Shown piece after piece: positions 17,207 to 26,823 of a DNA stretch of 64,000 nucleotides. A program made the translations under genes and the position numbers. This DNA is from JBCBKP01 sp038521625 (GTDB lineage: Bacteria; Planctomycetota; Phycisphaerae; Phycisphaerales; UBA1924): assembly GCA_038521625.1 (NCBI GenBank), contig JBCBKP010000010.1:1-64000 (forward strand), in the 5' to 3' direction. How positions within the stretch are numbered: the first letter of the stretch is position 1; each line of letters starts with the position of its first letter. The notes beneath the pieces were generated by a model that saw only the letters and a program-made list of their open reading frames with translations, was not told the DNA's origin and searched no databases.

Positions 17207-19408
17207 CTATCGACCTCGCGCGCCGTTGCGGCTCGCGACGCTCGACCTCAGGTCGCGGGCGAGGCGGGCGAGTTCATCCGCGTCGCGCGTCCGGCTGCCG
17301 AATCGCGACTCGTGGATGGCGTCGATCGCGGCGCGGATCGGATCGATCGTGCCGGACTCGGTCGGCGTGATCGTCTGCAGGTGGATCCCTCTTGGAACGG
17401 AAGCGGGCCGCTGCTCGCCGAGCTTCCCGAACGCGCGGTCCACGAGCCGCTCGAGCCGGCGGACCTCGGGTCGCCCGCCGGGCTGGCGGGGGCCGCCGGT
17501 GCGCCGGGCATGGAGCACGTGCCACAGGAGCACCGCGCCGATCCCGACGGCGAGCGTGATCAGCGAGGCGGTCAGCGCGTCCGCCGCCGCGCGCGCGATC
17601 GGGCGGGTGCCGGAGTCGCGCAGCCGGGCGAGCCACCTCGAGGCGTCTTCCTCGAAGCCGGTCAGGCCGCTCTCGCCGTCGGCGCCGCCCAGCAGGCCGC
17701 CTCGACGCTCGGCGTCGAACGAGACGATGGCGTTGATCCAGGCGAACTGGATCGATTCGATCGTGCGCCGGAGGTCGGCGAGCATCGAGCGCGAGGGCTC
17801 GTGCAGGCGTTCGAATTCCGCGGCCGGCGTCGGGTCGTAGCGCCGCCAGAGCTCCGGCTCGACCTCGACCTCGACCCAGGCGTGCGCGTTGCTGGCACGG
17901 ACCACGTAGTGGCCCGTGGCCTCGTGGAAGTCCGCGGCGATGTACCCCGTGACCACCCGCGCGTTGATCCCGACGGTCCGGCAGAGCGCGGCCATCGCGG
18001 ACGCGAAGTACTCGCAGTGGCCCGTCTTCGCGTCGAGAACGAACCACTCGACCGGTGACCGGCCGTCGGGCGCGGCGACGATGTCGAGGGTGTAGCTGAA
18101 GTCCTCGCGGGTGAAGTAGGACTCGATGAGCGAGGCCGCGTAGGCCTCCTGATCCCAGGGGCGCTCGACCGGGTCCGGGGAGACCTCGCCGTCCTCGAGG
18201 ATCTGGACGGCGAGCTGGCGGAGCAGGGGCGCGTCGAGCGCCGGGCCGCTCGGCCCGTCCCGGATCTCGGCGTCCTGCTCGCCGGAGAGGGCGAAGAAGT
18301 CCCGCTCGGATCGGCCGGTCGTGAGCGAGCGGACGGTGTAGTTGATGCGGCCCGAGCGTCCCCGGACGCGCAGCTCGCCGGTGTCGCGCCGGTACCGCAC
18401 CCGGGCGTCGATCTCGATCGAGCGGGGCTGCCACGCGGCGAACAGGTGGCTCTGCCCCGGCGAGAGGCTCCGGACGACGACGCGCTGCTCGAGGTCCCAG
18501 TTCAGAGCCCCGCTCGTGAGCGCGGTCGCGAAGCTCCGGAGCATGCCCGCGCTGCCCAGACGCGCGAGCACGCGGTCGTCGTCGGCCGAGCGCTGCCAGC
18601 GGCCGGTCTCGTTGTCGAAGGAGTCGAGGACCGCGCCGCGCAGGTAGTACCGCTGACCGGGGCGGCCGATCGGGTTGCCCTCACGGTCGAAGACGGTGAG
18701 ATCGAGCACCGGCTCGGTCGACTCGCTGATCAGCCCCGCCGAGCCGAGGCTGACCTCGTCGTTGAAGCCGACCACGCGGCCGACCGACGCCGTGCCCCAG
18801 CCGCCGAATGCCTCGGTACCGAGCTGCCTCGGCATGATCACGAAGATGACGACCCCGACGGGCGCCGCCATCCCCGCGGCGATCCAGAGCTGGCGTCGGA
18901 TCGCGCGCCGCAGTCCCGGATCCGCCGCGACGCGCTCGGTCCCGGCGTGCTCGGACGCACGGAAGACCTGGAAGCTCATGAGCGAGCCGATCAGCGCGGG
19001 CAGGTACCCGAGCAGCGAGAGCCCGACGAGCAGCCCGTTGCTCGTCAGGATCGCGCCCAGCGTGAGGAACACCGTCAGCGAGATCACCTGGGCCGAGTCG
19101 CGCCCTCGCCGCCGGTCGAGCAGCTTGAGCACGAGGAGCAGCCCGACGAACTTCGAGAATAGCTCGACGCTGAGGTCCTCGGCGAGCACGGTGACACCGC
19201 CCCACGCCGACACCATGAACAGCGCCACGTTGATCACGAGGCGGGGCATCGCGTGATCGGGATCGCCCCGCGTGATCCACCAGGCAACCAGCGCGAACGG
19301 CACCACGATCAGCCCGAGCCCCGACGTCGACTCCGCGGCGGCGAACGCGAGCGTGCTGAAGAGCACGGGCCAGAGCAGCGATCGATGCAGACGCTCGGCC
19401 GGACTCAT
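17207..19408 (-). CDS. TgpA-like membrane transglutaminase
   Basis: 733 residues. Six or so transmembrane helices fill residues 10-200 (DUF3488/TgpA N-terminal region), then a periplasmic transglutaminase-like domain with the triad Cys465 (TGHCEYFASAMAALC), His509 (NAHAWVEVEV) and Asp525 (RYDPTP). A further helix near 595-615 and a cytoplasmic tail (DUF4129-like) end the protein. In Pseudomonas the homologue TgpA is an essential periplasmic protein; substrates are unclear. Its ATG overlaps the DUF58 gene stop as ATGA, indicating translational coupling. Confidence 0.88.
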   Translation of the reverse strand: MSPAERLHRSLLWPVLFSTLAFAAAESTSGLGLIVVPFALVAWWITRGDPDHAMPRLVINVALFMVSAWGGVTVLAEDLSVELFSKFVGLLLVLKLLDRRRGRDSAQVISLTVFLTLGAILTSNGLLVGLSLLGYLPALIGSLMSFQVFRASEHAGTERVAADPGLRRAIRRQLWIAAGMAAPVGVVIFVIMPRQLGTEAFGGWGTASVGRVVGFNDEVSLGSAGLISESTEPVLDLTVFDREGNPIGRPGQRYYLRGAVLDSFDNETGRWQRSADDDRVLARLGSAGMLRSFATALTSGALNWDLEQRVVVRSLSPGQSHLFAAWQPRSIEIDARVRYRRDTGELRVRGRSGRINYTVRSLTTGRSERDFFALSGEQDAEIRDGPSGPALDAPLLRQLAVQILEDGEVSPDPVERPWDQEAYAASLIESYFTREDFSYTLDIVAAPDGRSPVEWFVLDAKTGHCEYFASAMAALCRTVGINARVVTGYIAADFHEATGHYVVRASNAHAWVEVEVEPELWRRYDPTPAAEFERLHEPSRSMLADLRRTIESIQFAWINAIVSFDAERRGGLLGGADGESGLTGFEEDASRWLARLRDSGTRPIARAAADALTASLITLAVGIGAVLLWHVLHARRTGGPRQPGGRPEVRRLERLVDRAFGKLGEQRPASVPRGIHLQTITPTESGTIDPIRAAIDAIHESRFGSRTRDADELARLARDLRSSVASRNGARGR

Positions 19409-20604
19409 CCGAGAGCCCCCGCTGGCTTCGTCCCGGGGATGCGTGCGAGCATCAGCCGCAGTCGGTCCCAGCCCGATCGCTCGCGATCGTCACGCGGGGG
19501 ACCCAGCTCCGTCGCGTCGTCGGGGATCTCGCAGATCGAATCGAGCCGCGCGGCCGCGAGATGCACGCCCGACCGGGATTGGTACCCGATGACGAGATCC
19601 TCGGGCGGAACGACGATCGCCGGGGTCTCGTCCGGCATCGAGGCCGCGGCGAGCCGCGAGAGCAGCTCGGAGCGCTCACGTGCCACGGCGAAGTTCGCAC
19701 CGACGCGTTCGGTCCCGCTCGCGAGCCAGGCGGCGCGGAGCTCGACGACCCGCCCGGGCTCGCCGATGGACTCCAGCGTCGCCCTGATCAACGCGAGCGT
19801 GCGCTCGAACGCGATCGGATCGTCGGGCGGCGGCGGGAGCACCGTCAGGCCCACGGACTGGGTCGCCAGCGCCGCGGTCTGACGGGTGACCAGACGGCCG
19901 TGACGAGTCGAGGCCTTCCAAGCGATCTTCCGGGCCGGGTCGCCCGGCCGGTAGTCGCGCAGCCCGAGAAACTCGTCGGCGCCACCCTCGCGCGCCATTG
20001 CGACCGAGACCGATCTCGCCCCTCGGCCGGCCGGTGTCGGCGGAGGGACCTTCAGGGCCAGCTTCCGCGGCGCCACGACGAGCTGATCCGGGTCGCGGAA
20101 GGCGATCGATTTGCCGAACAACCCGAACGGGAACCCGGAGGAAATCGTCGGTCCGACGAGAGGGAACACGCCACGCCGGCGTGCCCGGCCGCGCGCCACC
20201 ACGCGGACGCTGCCGCGCGGCGCGATGTACGGGATAGAGGCGATGACCGCGTCGCTCGACCTCTCCCCCGCGATCGGCTCGACCAGCAGCAGCGCCAGCG
20301 CCGGCATGCGGCTCGAACGGTTCGTCACCCGATAGACGATCTCGACGTCCTCGCCGACCGCGGCGAGGGGCGGCGAGATCCGGCGCACACCGAGGCGCCC
20401 GAGCAGCGACGCGCTAAGGAGCCCCGACACGAGCATGCCGGCGATCGCGATGCCGAACGCGAAGAACAGCAGGTTGTTCTGGCTGTTCACCGCGCCGATC
20501 GCGAGGAACAGCGTCAATGCCATGTAGAGAAGGGTCGCCAGCCGCAGCCGGTAGCGGCGCTCGCGGATTCGGACGCGGGCGCCGTCGGGGCCGGTCGTGC
20601 TCAC
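19405..20604 (-). CDS. DUF58 domain membrane protein
   Basis: 399 residues. Two transmembrane helices near the N-terminus (LATLLYMALTLFLAIGAVNS and the next 30 residues) precede a beta-rich region and the DUF58 signature FLGLRDYRPGDPARKIAWKA. DUF58 proteins normally pair with MoxR AAA ATPases and TgpA-type transglutaminases. Here the transglutaminase follows, but no moxR is present. It starts with GTG at 20604, overlapping the scpB stop as GTGA. Confidence 0.88.
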   Translation of the reverse strand: MSTTGPDGARVRIRERRYRLRLATLLYMALTLFLAIGAVNSQNNLLFFAFGIAIAGMLVSGLLSASLLGRLGVRRISPPLAAVGEDVEIVYRVTNRSSRMPALALLLVEPIAGERSSDAVIASIPYIAPRGSVRVVARGRARRRGVFPLVGPTISSGFPFGLFGKSIAFRDPDQLVVAPRKLALKVPPPTPAGRGARSVSVAMAREGGADEFLGLRDYRPGDPARKIAWKASTRHGRLVTRQTAALATQSVGLTVLPPPPDDPIAFERTLALIRATLESIGEPGRVVELRAAWLASGTERVGANFAVARERSELLSRLAAASMPDETPAIVVPPEDLVIGYQSRSGVHLAAARLDSICEIPDDATELGPPRDDRERSGWDRLRLMLARIPGTKPAGALG

Positions 20605-21239
20605 GCGTCCAACTCCACCGCCGCCAGGTCCTCCGGCTTAGGCAAGTCCTTCACGCTGACGATGCCGAACACCTCGAGGAACCGCCTGGTCGTCCCGTAC
20701 AGCATCGGCCGCCCGAGCTCCTCGGCGCGCCCCACCACCGAGATCAGTCGCCGTTCCAGCAGCGACCGCAGGACCTCGCCGCAGGCGACGCCGCGGATCG
20801 CCTCGAGCCTCGCCCGCGTCACCGGTTGCTGGTAGGCGACGATCGCGAGCGTCTCGATGGCCGGCCTCGAGAGCCGCCCCTCCGACCTCGACCGGTGGAA
20901 CGCCGCCAGCAGGCCCGCGTGCTCGGGCAGCGTCATGACCCGGTACCCCCCGGCGGTCGCCTCGATCCGGAACGCCCGCCCGCTGCGCTCGTACGCCTCG
21001 TTCAGGAGCTCGACCGCCGCGTCCACGGCCCGCGCGTCGGCGCCGTCGGCGAGCCCCGCCGACGCGATCACCTCCGCGAGCTTCGCCGCGGCCATCGGGC
21101 GGTCGGAAGTCAGCAGGAGCGCCTCGATCGGCGTGGTGATCGTCGCCGGGTCCGCGGCGGGTCGCGCCGGGCTCTCGGGCTGGGCGCCCGTCTTGATGTT
21201 GGGCTCGGGCGTCTCGGTCGACTCGCTGGGGGAAGCCAT
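20601..21239 (-). CDS. scpB: Segregation and condensation protein ScpB
   Basis: 212 residues. Kleisin-interacting winged-helix protein of the SMC-ScpAB condensin, needed for chromosome compaction and segregation. After a variable N-terminal 40 residues the family core is clear: IEALLLTSDRPM, RPAIETLAIVAYQQPVTRARLEAIRG, RPMLYGTTRRFLEVFGI. The ATG at 21239 follows TATATT by exactly 6 bases and has no Shine-Dalgarno site, so the operon transcript appears leaderless. scpA and smc are not in the window. Confidence 0.95.
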   Translation of the reverse strand: MASPSESTETPEPNIKTGAQPESPARPAADPATITTPIEALLLTSDRPMAAAKLAEVIASAGLADGADARAVDAAVELLNEAYERSGRAFRIEATAGGYRVMTLPEHAGLLAAFHRSRSEGRLSRPAIETLAIVAYQQPVTRARLEAIRGVACGEVLRSLLERRLISVVGRAEELGRPMLYGTTRRFLEVFGIVSVKDLPKPEDLAAVELDA

Positions 21240-21245
21240 CGGTCG

Positions 21246-21251
21246 AATATA
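21246..21251 (-). promoter_or_regulatory. -10 element for leaderless scpB operon
   Basis: TATATT on the minus strand (5 of 6 matches to TATAAT) ends 6 bases before the scpB ATG. Best match of the set. Confidence 0.55.
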
Positions 21252-21308
21252 CGTCGCCGGGTCCCCCGAACGTTCCGGTCGGGGTCTGATTGTGTGCCGC
21301 CCGCCCGC

Positions 21309-21314
21309 TAGTCT
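21309..21314 (+). promoter_or_regulatory. -10-like element for leaderless yhhQ
   Basis: TAGTCT ends 6 bases before the GTG at 21321. No Shine-Dalgarno site is present. Confidence 0.45.
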
Positions 21315-21320
21315 CGGGCC

Positions 21321-22220
21321 GTGAAGCACGCACCGATGCCGCTGCCGACCGAGCAGCACGCCTGGGACGGCCTGCCGGAGCTCGACGCCCGAACGCTCCA
21401 AGAACGCCGCGAGCGGGTCTTCCTGATCCTGGCGGGGCTCTTTCTCGCGACGCTCGCGATGCTGAACATCCTGGGCGTCACCCGGTTCATCGCGATCGCG
21501 TCGATCACCGACGGGGTCTGGAGCTGGGGCACGTTCGGCGAGCTCAGCTTCGCGGTCGCCGTGGGCGTGCTGCCCTACCCCCTGACGTTCCTCTGCACCG
21601 ACTTCATCTGCGAGTGCTACGGGCGGGCCCGGGCGAACCGGGTCGTCTGGATGGGCCTGGTCGTCAACCTCTGGGTGGTCTTCATCCTCTGGGTCGGCGG
21701 CGTGCTGCCGCCTGTGCCCGATCCGGTCAGCCTGGGCGTGGGCGTCGACGGCGCCGAATTCCTGAGCAGGCCCATACCCGAGGTAACGACCGACGAGGCC
21801 GGGGCCGTCACCGGCGTGAACGACAACGGCTACCCGTTCTTCAGGGTGCGCGAGCTGGCGTTCGGCGCCGTCACGGCCTCGATGCTCGCGTACTTCGCCG
21901 CCCAGTTCGTGGACGTGCAGGTCTTCCACTTCTGGAAGATGCTGACGAAGGGCAAGCACCTGTGGCTGCGCAACAACGGGTCGACGTTCCTGAGCCAGCT
22001 GGTGGATACGTCGGCGGTGATCCTGATCACGCACTTCTACGCGAACGCGCTCCCGATCGATCCGGGTGGATCGCTCGCCCGACAGCTGGCGCTCTTTATC
22101 GCGACCGGCTACGCCTTCAAGGTACTGGTCGCGCTGATCGACACCGGCCCGTTCTACTTCGGGTCGTACCACCTCAGACGCTATCTACGTCTGCCGCCGG
22201 CCACGAAGTCGATCGCCTAG
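21321..22220 (+). CDS. yhhQ: Queuosine precursor transporter (YhhQ/VUT family)
   Basis: 299 residues with about six transmembrane helices. The family motif is visible as LPYPLTFLCTDFICECYGR (first acidic/Tyr motif, usually FPLTF.ITD...E.YGR) and later SQLVDTSAVILI and KVLVALIDTGPFY. Such proteins import queuosine precursors such as preQ0/preQ1. The loop between helices 3 and 4 (about residues 130-175) is longer than usual. The start is GTG. It converges on the methyltransferase gene with only 4 bp between stop codons. Confidence 0.85.
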   Translation: MKHAPMPLPTEQHAWDGLPELDARTLQERRERVFLILAGLFLATLAMLNILGVTRFIAIASITDGVWSWGTFGELSFAVAVGVLPYPLTFLCTDFICECYGRARANRVVWMGLVVNLWVVFILWVGGVLPPVPDPVSLGVGVDGAEFLSRPIPEVTTDEAGAVTGVNDNGYPFFRVRELAFGAVTASMLAYFAAQFVDVQVFHFWKMLTKGKHLWLRNNGSTFLSQLVDTSAVILITHFYANALPIDPGGSLARQLALFIATGYAFKVLVALIDTGPFYFGSYHLRRYLRLPPATKSIA

Positions 22221-22224
22221 ACCG

Positions 22225-23319
22225 CTAGCCCGGCGCCTTGCGTGCGAGCAGCGCGATGCTGCTGCCCCAGCCGCGCCGGAACGGCGGGATGATCCCCGCC
22301 ACCGCGTCGTCGAACGCGAACAGCGGGTACAGCGACGCGCCATGGAACTTGATGCCGAACTTCGAGAGCGCGAGCATGGGGTACCGCGTCAGCGCCCCGT
22401 AGCGGGTGTCGGTCGATTCCTCGAACGTCGCGTGCAGTGGCTCGAGCCGGCGCGGGTCGATCGGGCGGCAGTAGACGCTGGTCTCGCGCTTGCCCAGCAG
22501 CTTCGTGCCGAACGTGTGAAGCGGGGCCTTCCAGGGGTCGATTGCGGCGAGCGCCCCGCCCGCCGCGAGCACACGCCGGAACTCCGGCATCGCGGTCGCC
22601 GTTTCCATGTGGTGCACGCACCCGCCCGAGTACAGCGCATCGACCGAGCCGTCCGCGAACGGTAGCTCCTCCCCGACGCCAACGACGCCGCGGAACTTGT
22701 CGCCGTGGCCGACCTCCTCCATCAGGAGCTGGCCGAACTCGACCTCGCCGATCATCGGGCTGAGCAGCCAGCATTCCTTTGCGCCCGCAAGCGCGAAGTA
22801 GCTCGCGGCGATGCCCGAACCGCCGAGCTGCACCACGATCTTGTCCTTCACGGGCGCGATGTGCTTGTAGGCGTCGTACTGCGCTCGGCAGTCGTACGAG
22901 GCATCGAGCCAGGCCTCCTTGGGATCCGGGAAGTTCTCCCGCTCGCTCTCCGGCAGCTTGAGCACCCGCCCGTAGAAGTAGTCGGCCTCGCGCTTGACCT
23001 TCTCGGCGTTCTCGGAGGCGACGGAGTTGTAGAACTCCATCTCCTCGTACGCCTCGGCGTACTGGGGGAGCGTGAGGTCGAATCTCTTCTCGGTGCCTTC
23101 CGGCAGCAGCACCTCCGGCGCCATCAGGATCGGCAGGCCCCGGGCGATCGGGTACGCGGCGCCGTTGTCCTCGCGGAGCATGACGCGTTCGCTCGTCCCG
23201 AACGGCTCGGCCGGGCGCCCGGAACGCTGGACGGGCCCGATCTTGCCGCCGATCGCGGCCTCGGCCTCCTCCAGCGACACCTCACGGACGGGCAGCTTGG
23301 TTTCCGGGCAGACGAGCAT
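22225..23319 (-). CDS. SAM-dependent methyltransferase, substrate unknown
   Basis: 364 residues. The N-terminal 75 residues (MLVCPETKLPVREVS, AAYPIARGLPILM) resemble the Trm112/UPF0434-type leader found on many small-molecule methyltransferases. A class I Rossmann methyltransferase follows: motif I is KIVVQLGGSGIAASYFAL, and the later motifs are DALYSGGCVHHMETA and FRRVLAAGGALAAIDPWKAP. The C-terminal 110 residues are not recognised. The ATG at 23319 has GGAGGAG 8 bases upstream. It stands 83 bp from the Asp-box gene on the same strand. Confidence 0.75.
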   Translation of the reverse strand: MLVCPETKLPVREVSLEEAEAAIGGKIGPVQRSGRPAEPFGTSERVMLREDNGAAYPIARGLPILMAPEVLLPEGTEKRFDLTLPQYAEAYEEMEFYNSVASENAEKVKREADYFYGRVLKLPESERENFPDPKEAWLDASYDCRAQYDAYKHIAPVKDKIVVQLGGSGIAASYFALAGAKECWLLSPMIGEVEFGQLLMEEVGHGDKFRGVVGVGEELPFADGSVDALYSGGCVHHMETATAMPEFRRVLAAGGALAAIDPWKAPLHTFGTKLLGKRETSVYCRPIDPRRLEPLHATFEESTDTRYGALTRYPMLALSKFGIKFHGASLYPLFAFDDAVAGIIPPFRRGWGSSIALLARKAPG

Positions 23320-23402
23320 CGGTCGAACTCCTCCAAAGAAACGACGGGGCACCCAAGGGTACCCCGCCGTCCACACAGAATCGGTTGTCTGACGCCGGGG
23401 CT

Positions 23403-26400
23403 TCAGTTGCCGCCGTGGTCCCAGTCCGGCAGCCCGATGCCGGGCGTCCAGGGCCCGCCGGCCTCGCCGAGATCGGACTCGAGGGTCTCGATGTCCTCCT
23501 GGAGGCGACGGAGCGTGGGCAGCAGATCCGAGAGCTCCTCGCTGGCGTACGCGTACTGCTCCATCTGGGTGCCGGTGGGGTCGGAGGTGACCCGGTTCAG
23601 CGCGAAGCCGATCGCCCCGAGACGCCCGGTGAGCGAGACCGGCGCCGCCTCGTCCTGGCGGCGGAGCGTGGCGTCGCCACGGAGGACGACCATCGCCTCG
23701 TTCATGCGCTCGCGCAGGCCCTCGAGCCGGCTCATCATCGACTCCGTCGCGCCCGGCGTCCGCATCATGGCGTTGCGGAGGATCCCGATCCGGTCCTCCA
23801 TCTCGCCGGCAACGATCGAGGTGGCGCGGACCGCGCCGCTGAGGCGCGCGGCCCCGACCCGGAACGCCATCGCGGCCTCGTGGTCGCCAGACTCGAACGT
23901 GGCGAGCCCGAGCGATTCGACCTCGAAGTCGATCGGGCCGGCGAGACGACGCAGCTCGCCCTCGTCCTCCACGTCGAGCGTGACGCTGAACTCGCCCGGG
24001 GCGACGCGGATCCCGCCGAAGCCGCCGCCGGAGGCGCTGGTGACGGGGTTCATGGGCGACATGGTCAGGTCCCAGGCGACGCGGCGGACGCCCTTGCCCC
24101 GCCCCACGGGGATCCGGCGGAGCACGCCGTGGTCTGGGTGGCGGATGGTCAGGAAGACCTGCGGGGCCCGCTCGTTGTCCTCGGCGCGGAACTCGTCCAT
24201 CGTCGGGTACGGCGCATCGCCGTCGCGCTCGGCCTTGCGCCGATCCTCACGCAGCGTCGTGAGACCCTCGCTCATCGCGTACGTGATCATGGCGCCGTAG
24301 TCGGGGTTGTCGGCGCGGTAGAAGCTGTTGCCCTGGCTGCCGCGGCCCTTGCTCGCGGGCACGAAGAGCGGCGCGGGGCGGACGTCGAAGAGCACGGCCT
24401 CGCCGCCCGCGTCGAGGTCGTCGTGGTCCCGCAGCGGCGCGTAGTCATCCAGCACGTAGAAGCTGCGGCCGAAGGTCGCGAAGACCACGTCGTTCCAGTC
24501 ACGCTGGATCTCGAGGTCGCGGACGGAGATCGTCGGGATGCCGCGGATCTTGTGCCAGTGCTCGCCGGCGTCGCTGCTGGCGTAGGCGCCGAACTCGGTG
24601 CCGCAGAACAGCAGGTCGGGGTCCTCGTGGTCCTGGCGGACCGCCCAGACCGCGTCGTTCTCGGGCAGATCACCCGCGATGTTGGTCCACGTCTCGCCGC
24701 CGTCGGCCGTATGGAAGATGTAGGGCGCGAAGTCGCCCTCCTTGTGGTTGTTGATAACCGCGAACATCTCGTCCTCGTCGTGGCGCGAGGTGGTGACGCC
24801 GGCGACGTAGCCCAGCTTCGGGGCGCCGATGTCCTCGGTCATGAACGTCGTCCACGCCTCGCCGCCGTCGCGGGTCACGTGGATCAGCCCGTCGTCGGTG
24901 CCGACCATGATGAGCCCCTCCTTGAGGGGCGACTCGTCGGCCGCGACGGTGTTGCCGTAGATCGAGGTCGAGTTGTGCTTCGCGACCGCCTCGGGGCGCT
25001 GGATCTTGTCCATGACCGCGAGCTGGTTGCGGTCCAGCCCGCGTGTCAGGTCACCGGAGACGGGCGTCCACGAGTTACCGCGGTCGTCGGAGCGGTAGAG
25101 CTGCCGGCCGCCGAAGTAGATCCGCGTGTGGCTGTGCGGGCTGATGAATAGCGGCGAGTCCCAGTTGAACACGTACGGCTCGTCGCCCGGCCGCTCGCGG
25201 GGCTTGATGTCGGTGATCTCGCCGCTGCGCCGGTCGTGGCGGACGAGATTGCCGTACTGCCACTGCGCGTAGACGATGTTCGGGTCTGTCGGGTCGATGG
25301 CGGGCTCGAATCCGTCGCCGCCGACCATGTTGTACCAGTCCTCGTTCTGGATGCCGTTGTAGATCGTCCGGATGGGGCCGCCGAAGGTATTGTTGTCCTG
25401 CGTGCCGCCGTAGACGTTGTAGAACGGCTCGGCGTTGTCGATCGCGACCTTGTAGAACTGCGTGATCGGCATGTTGTGGATGAATCGCCACGCGCCGCCG
25501 CCGTCGAAGGTGTCGTAGACGCCGCCGTCGTTGCCGGCGATCCAGTGGTCGGTGTCGTTCGGGTTGATCCACAGCGCGTGGTAGTCGACGTGGACGCTGC
25601 GGTCGTGGACGCTCGGGAAGGTCCGGCCCCCATCGGTCGACATGCGCAGCAGCGTGTCGAGCGAGAACACGATGTCCGGGTCGTGCGGGTGGGCGACCAG
25701 CTCGTTGTAGTACTGCGGGCTGGAGCTCATGTAACCGCTGACGCGCGACCAGCTCTCGCCCTTGTTGTCCGAGCGGAAGGTGCCCTGCCCCGAGGACGCC
25801 TCGACGATCGCCCAGAGCCGGTTCGGGTCGGCGGGCGAGACCTCCAGGCCGATCTTGCCCTTGTCGCCGCCCGGCAGCCCGCGATTGATCTTCCGCCAGT
25901 TGGCGCCGCCGTCGGTCGACTTGTAGACGCCCGACTCCGGGCCGCCGTTGATGAGCGTCCACACCTTGCGCTGGCGCTGATAGGCCGCGGCGTAGAGCGT
26001 GTCCGGGTCCTCGGGGTCGATGTGGACCTCGTTGACGCCGGTGTGCTCGGAAATCTCGAGGATCTTCTCCCAGGTCTCGCCGCCGTCGGTCGTCTTGTAC
26101 AGCCCGCGCTCGCCGCCCGAGTTCCAGAGCGGGCCCTGGCTGGCGACGTAGACGACGTCGCTGTCGCGCGGATCGATCGTGATCATCCCGATCTTCTGGC
26201 TGTCCTTCAGCCCCACGTGCTTCCAAGTGCGGCCGCCGTCGATCGACTTGTAGACGCCGTCGCCCCACGCGGTGCTGCGCTGGCTGTTGTTCTCGCCCGT
26301 GCCGACCCAGACGACGTTCGTGTCGCTCGGATCGATGACGACGCAACCGATCGAGTAGACCGACTGGCGGTCGAAGACCGGCGTCCAGGTCGTGCCGTTG

Positions 26401-26651
26401 TCGGTGGTCTTCCACAGGCCGCCCGACGCGACCGCGGCGTAGTACTCGCTGGGGTTGTGCGGGTTCACCGCCAGATCGCTGATACGGCCGGAGACGACGG
26501 ACGGGCCGATCGAGCGGGCCGGCATCGCGCCGAGCAGATCGCCGAAGTCGGGGGCCTCGGACTCATGATCATCGGCGTGCGCGGTGCCGGCGGCCGCGAG
26601 AGCCGCCACCGCCGTCGCCCGGCAGAGCGAGCGGGTCAGATCGAATCGCAT
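23403..26651 (-). CDS. Secreted sortilin/VPS10-like protein with ten Asp-box (BNR) repeats
   Basis: 1082 residues. Signal peptide 1-26 (ending GTAHA) and two stacked propellers follow. Ten Asp-box motifs of the form S/T-x-D-x-G-x-T-W can be read: TTDNGTTW, SIDGGRTW, TTDGGETW, STDGGANW, SDNKGESW, STDGGRTF, SDDRGNSW, TRDGGEAW, TADGGETW and SSDAGEHW. A C-terminal region with a beta sandwich and helices follows. Such proteins are often called glycosyl hydrolase or sialidase-like, but no sialidase catalytic residues are recognised. Xyloglucanase-like or scaffold roles are guesses. ATG 26651 has GGAGGAAGG 6 bases upstream. Confidence 0.85.
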   Translation of the reverse strand: MRFDLTRSLCRATAVAALAAAGTAHADDHESEAPDFGDLLGAMPARSIGPSVVSGRISDLAVNPHNPSEYYAAVASGGLWKTTDNGTTWTPVFDRQSVYSIGCVVIDPSDTNVVWVGTGENNSQRSTAWGDGVYKSIDGGRTWKHVGLKDSQKIGMITIDPRDSDVVYVASQGPLWNSGGERGLYKTTDGGETWEKILEISEHTGVNEVHIDPEDPDTLYAAAYQRQRKVWTLINGGPESGVYKSTDGGANWRKINRGLPGGDKGKIGLEVSPADPNRLWAIVEASSGQGTFRSDNKGESWSRVSGYMSSSPQYYNELVAHPHDPDIVFSLDTLLRMSTDGGRTFPSVHDRSVHVDYHALWINPNDTDHWIAGNDGGVYDTFDGGGAWRFIHNMPITQFYKVAIDNAEPFYNVYGGTQDNNTFGGPIRTIYNGIQNEDWYNMVGGDGFEPAIDPTDPNIVYAQWQYGNLVRHDRRSGEITDIKPRERPGDEPYVFNWDSPLFISPHSHTRIYFGGRQLYRSDDRGNSWTPVSGDLTRGLDRNQLAVMDKIQRPEAVAKHNSTSIYGNTVAADESPLKEGLIMVGTDDGLIHVTRDGGEAWTTFMTEDIGAPKLGYVAGVTTSRHDEDEMFAVINNHKEGDFAPYIFHTADGGETWTNIAGDLPENDAVWAVRQDHEDPDLLFCGTEFGAYASSDAGEHWHKIRGIPTISVRDLEIQRDWNDVVFATFGRSFYVLDDYAPLRDHDDLDAGGEAVLFDVRPAPLFVPASKGRGSQGNSFYRADNPDYGAMITYAMSEGLTTLREDRRKAERDGDAPYPTMDEFRAEDNERAPQVFLTIRHPDHGVLRRIPVGRGKGVRRVAWDLTMSPMNPVTSASGGGFGGIRVAPGEFSVTLDVEDEGELRRLAGPIDFEVESLGLATFESGDHEAAMAFRVGAARLSGAVRATSIVAGEMEDRIGILRNAMMRTPGATESMMSRLEGLRERMNEAMVVLRGDATLRRQDEAAPVSLTGRLGAIGFALNRVTSDPTGTQMEQYAYASEELSDLLPTLRRLQEDIETLESDLGEAGGPWTPGIGLPDWDHGGN

Positions 26652-26823
26652 CGGTTTCCTTCCTCCCTGAGCCGGCCGATCGCGGCCACACGCGATCGGC
26701 CCGCCCCGATTCCCTCGTTCCTGGGACGCGGACGTCCCGACGCCACAAGCTAGCACAGCGGCCTGTGTCGGCCCAGCCCTACCACGGGCACCAGGATCAG
26801 GACCCGTGATCCGGGCCCGATCT

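Noticed and set aside
23403..26651. Calling the Asp-box protein a sialidase or glycoside hydrolase
   Set aside because: Asp boxes are structural. No arginine triad or other catalytic set of a sialidase could be identified.
25236..26753. Plus-strand open frame of 505 codons
   Set aside because: Antisense to the Asp-box repeats; its Val/Asp/Arg pattern mirrors those repeats.
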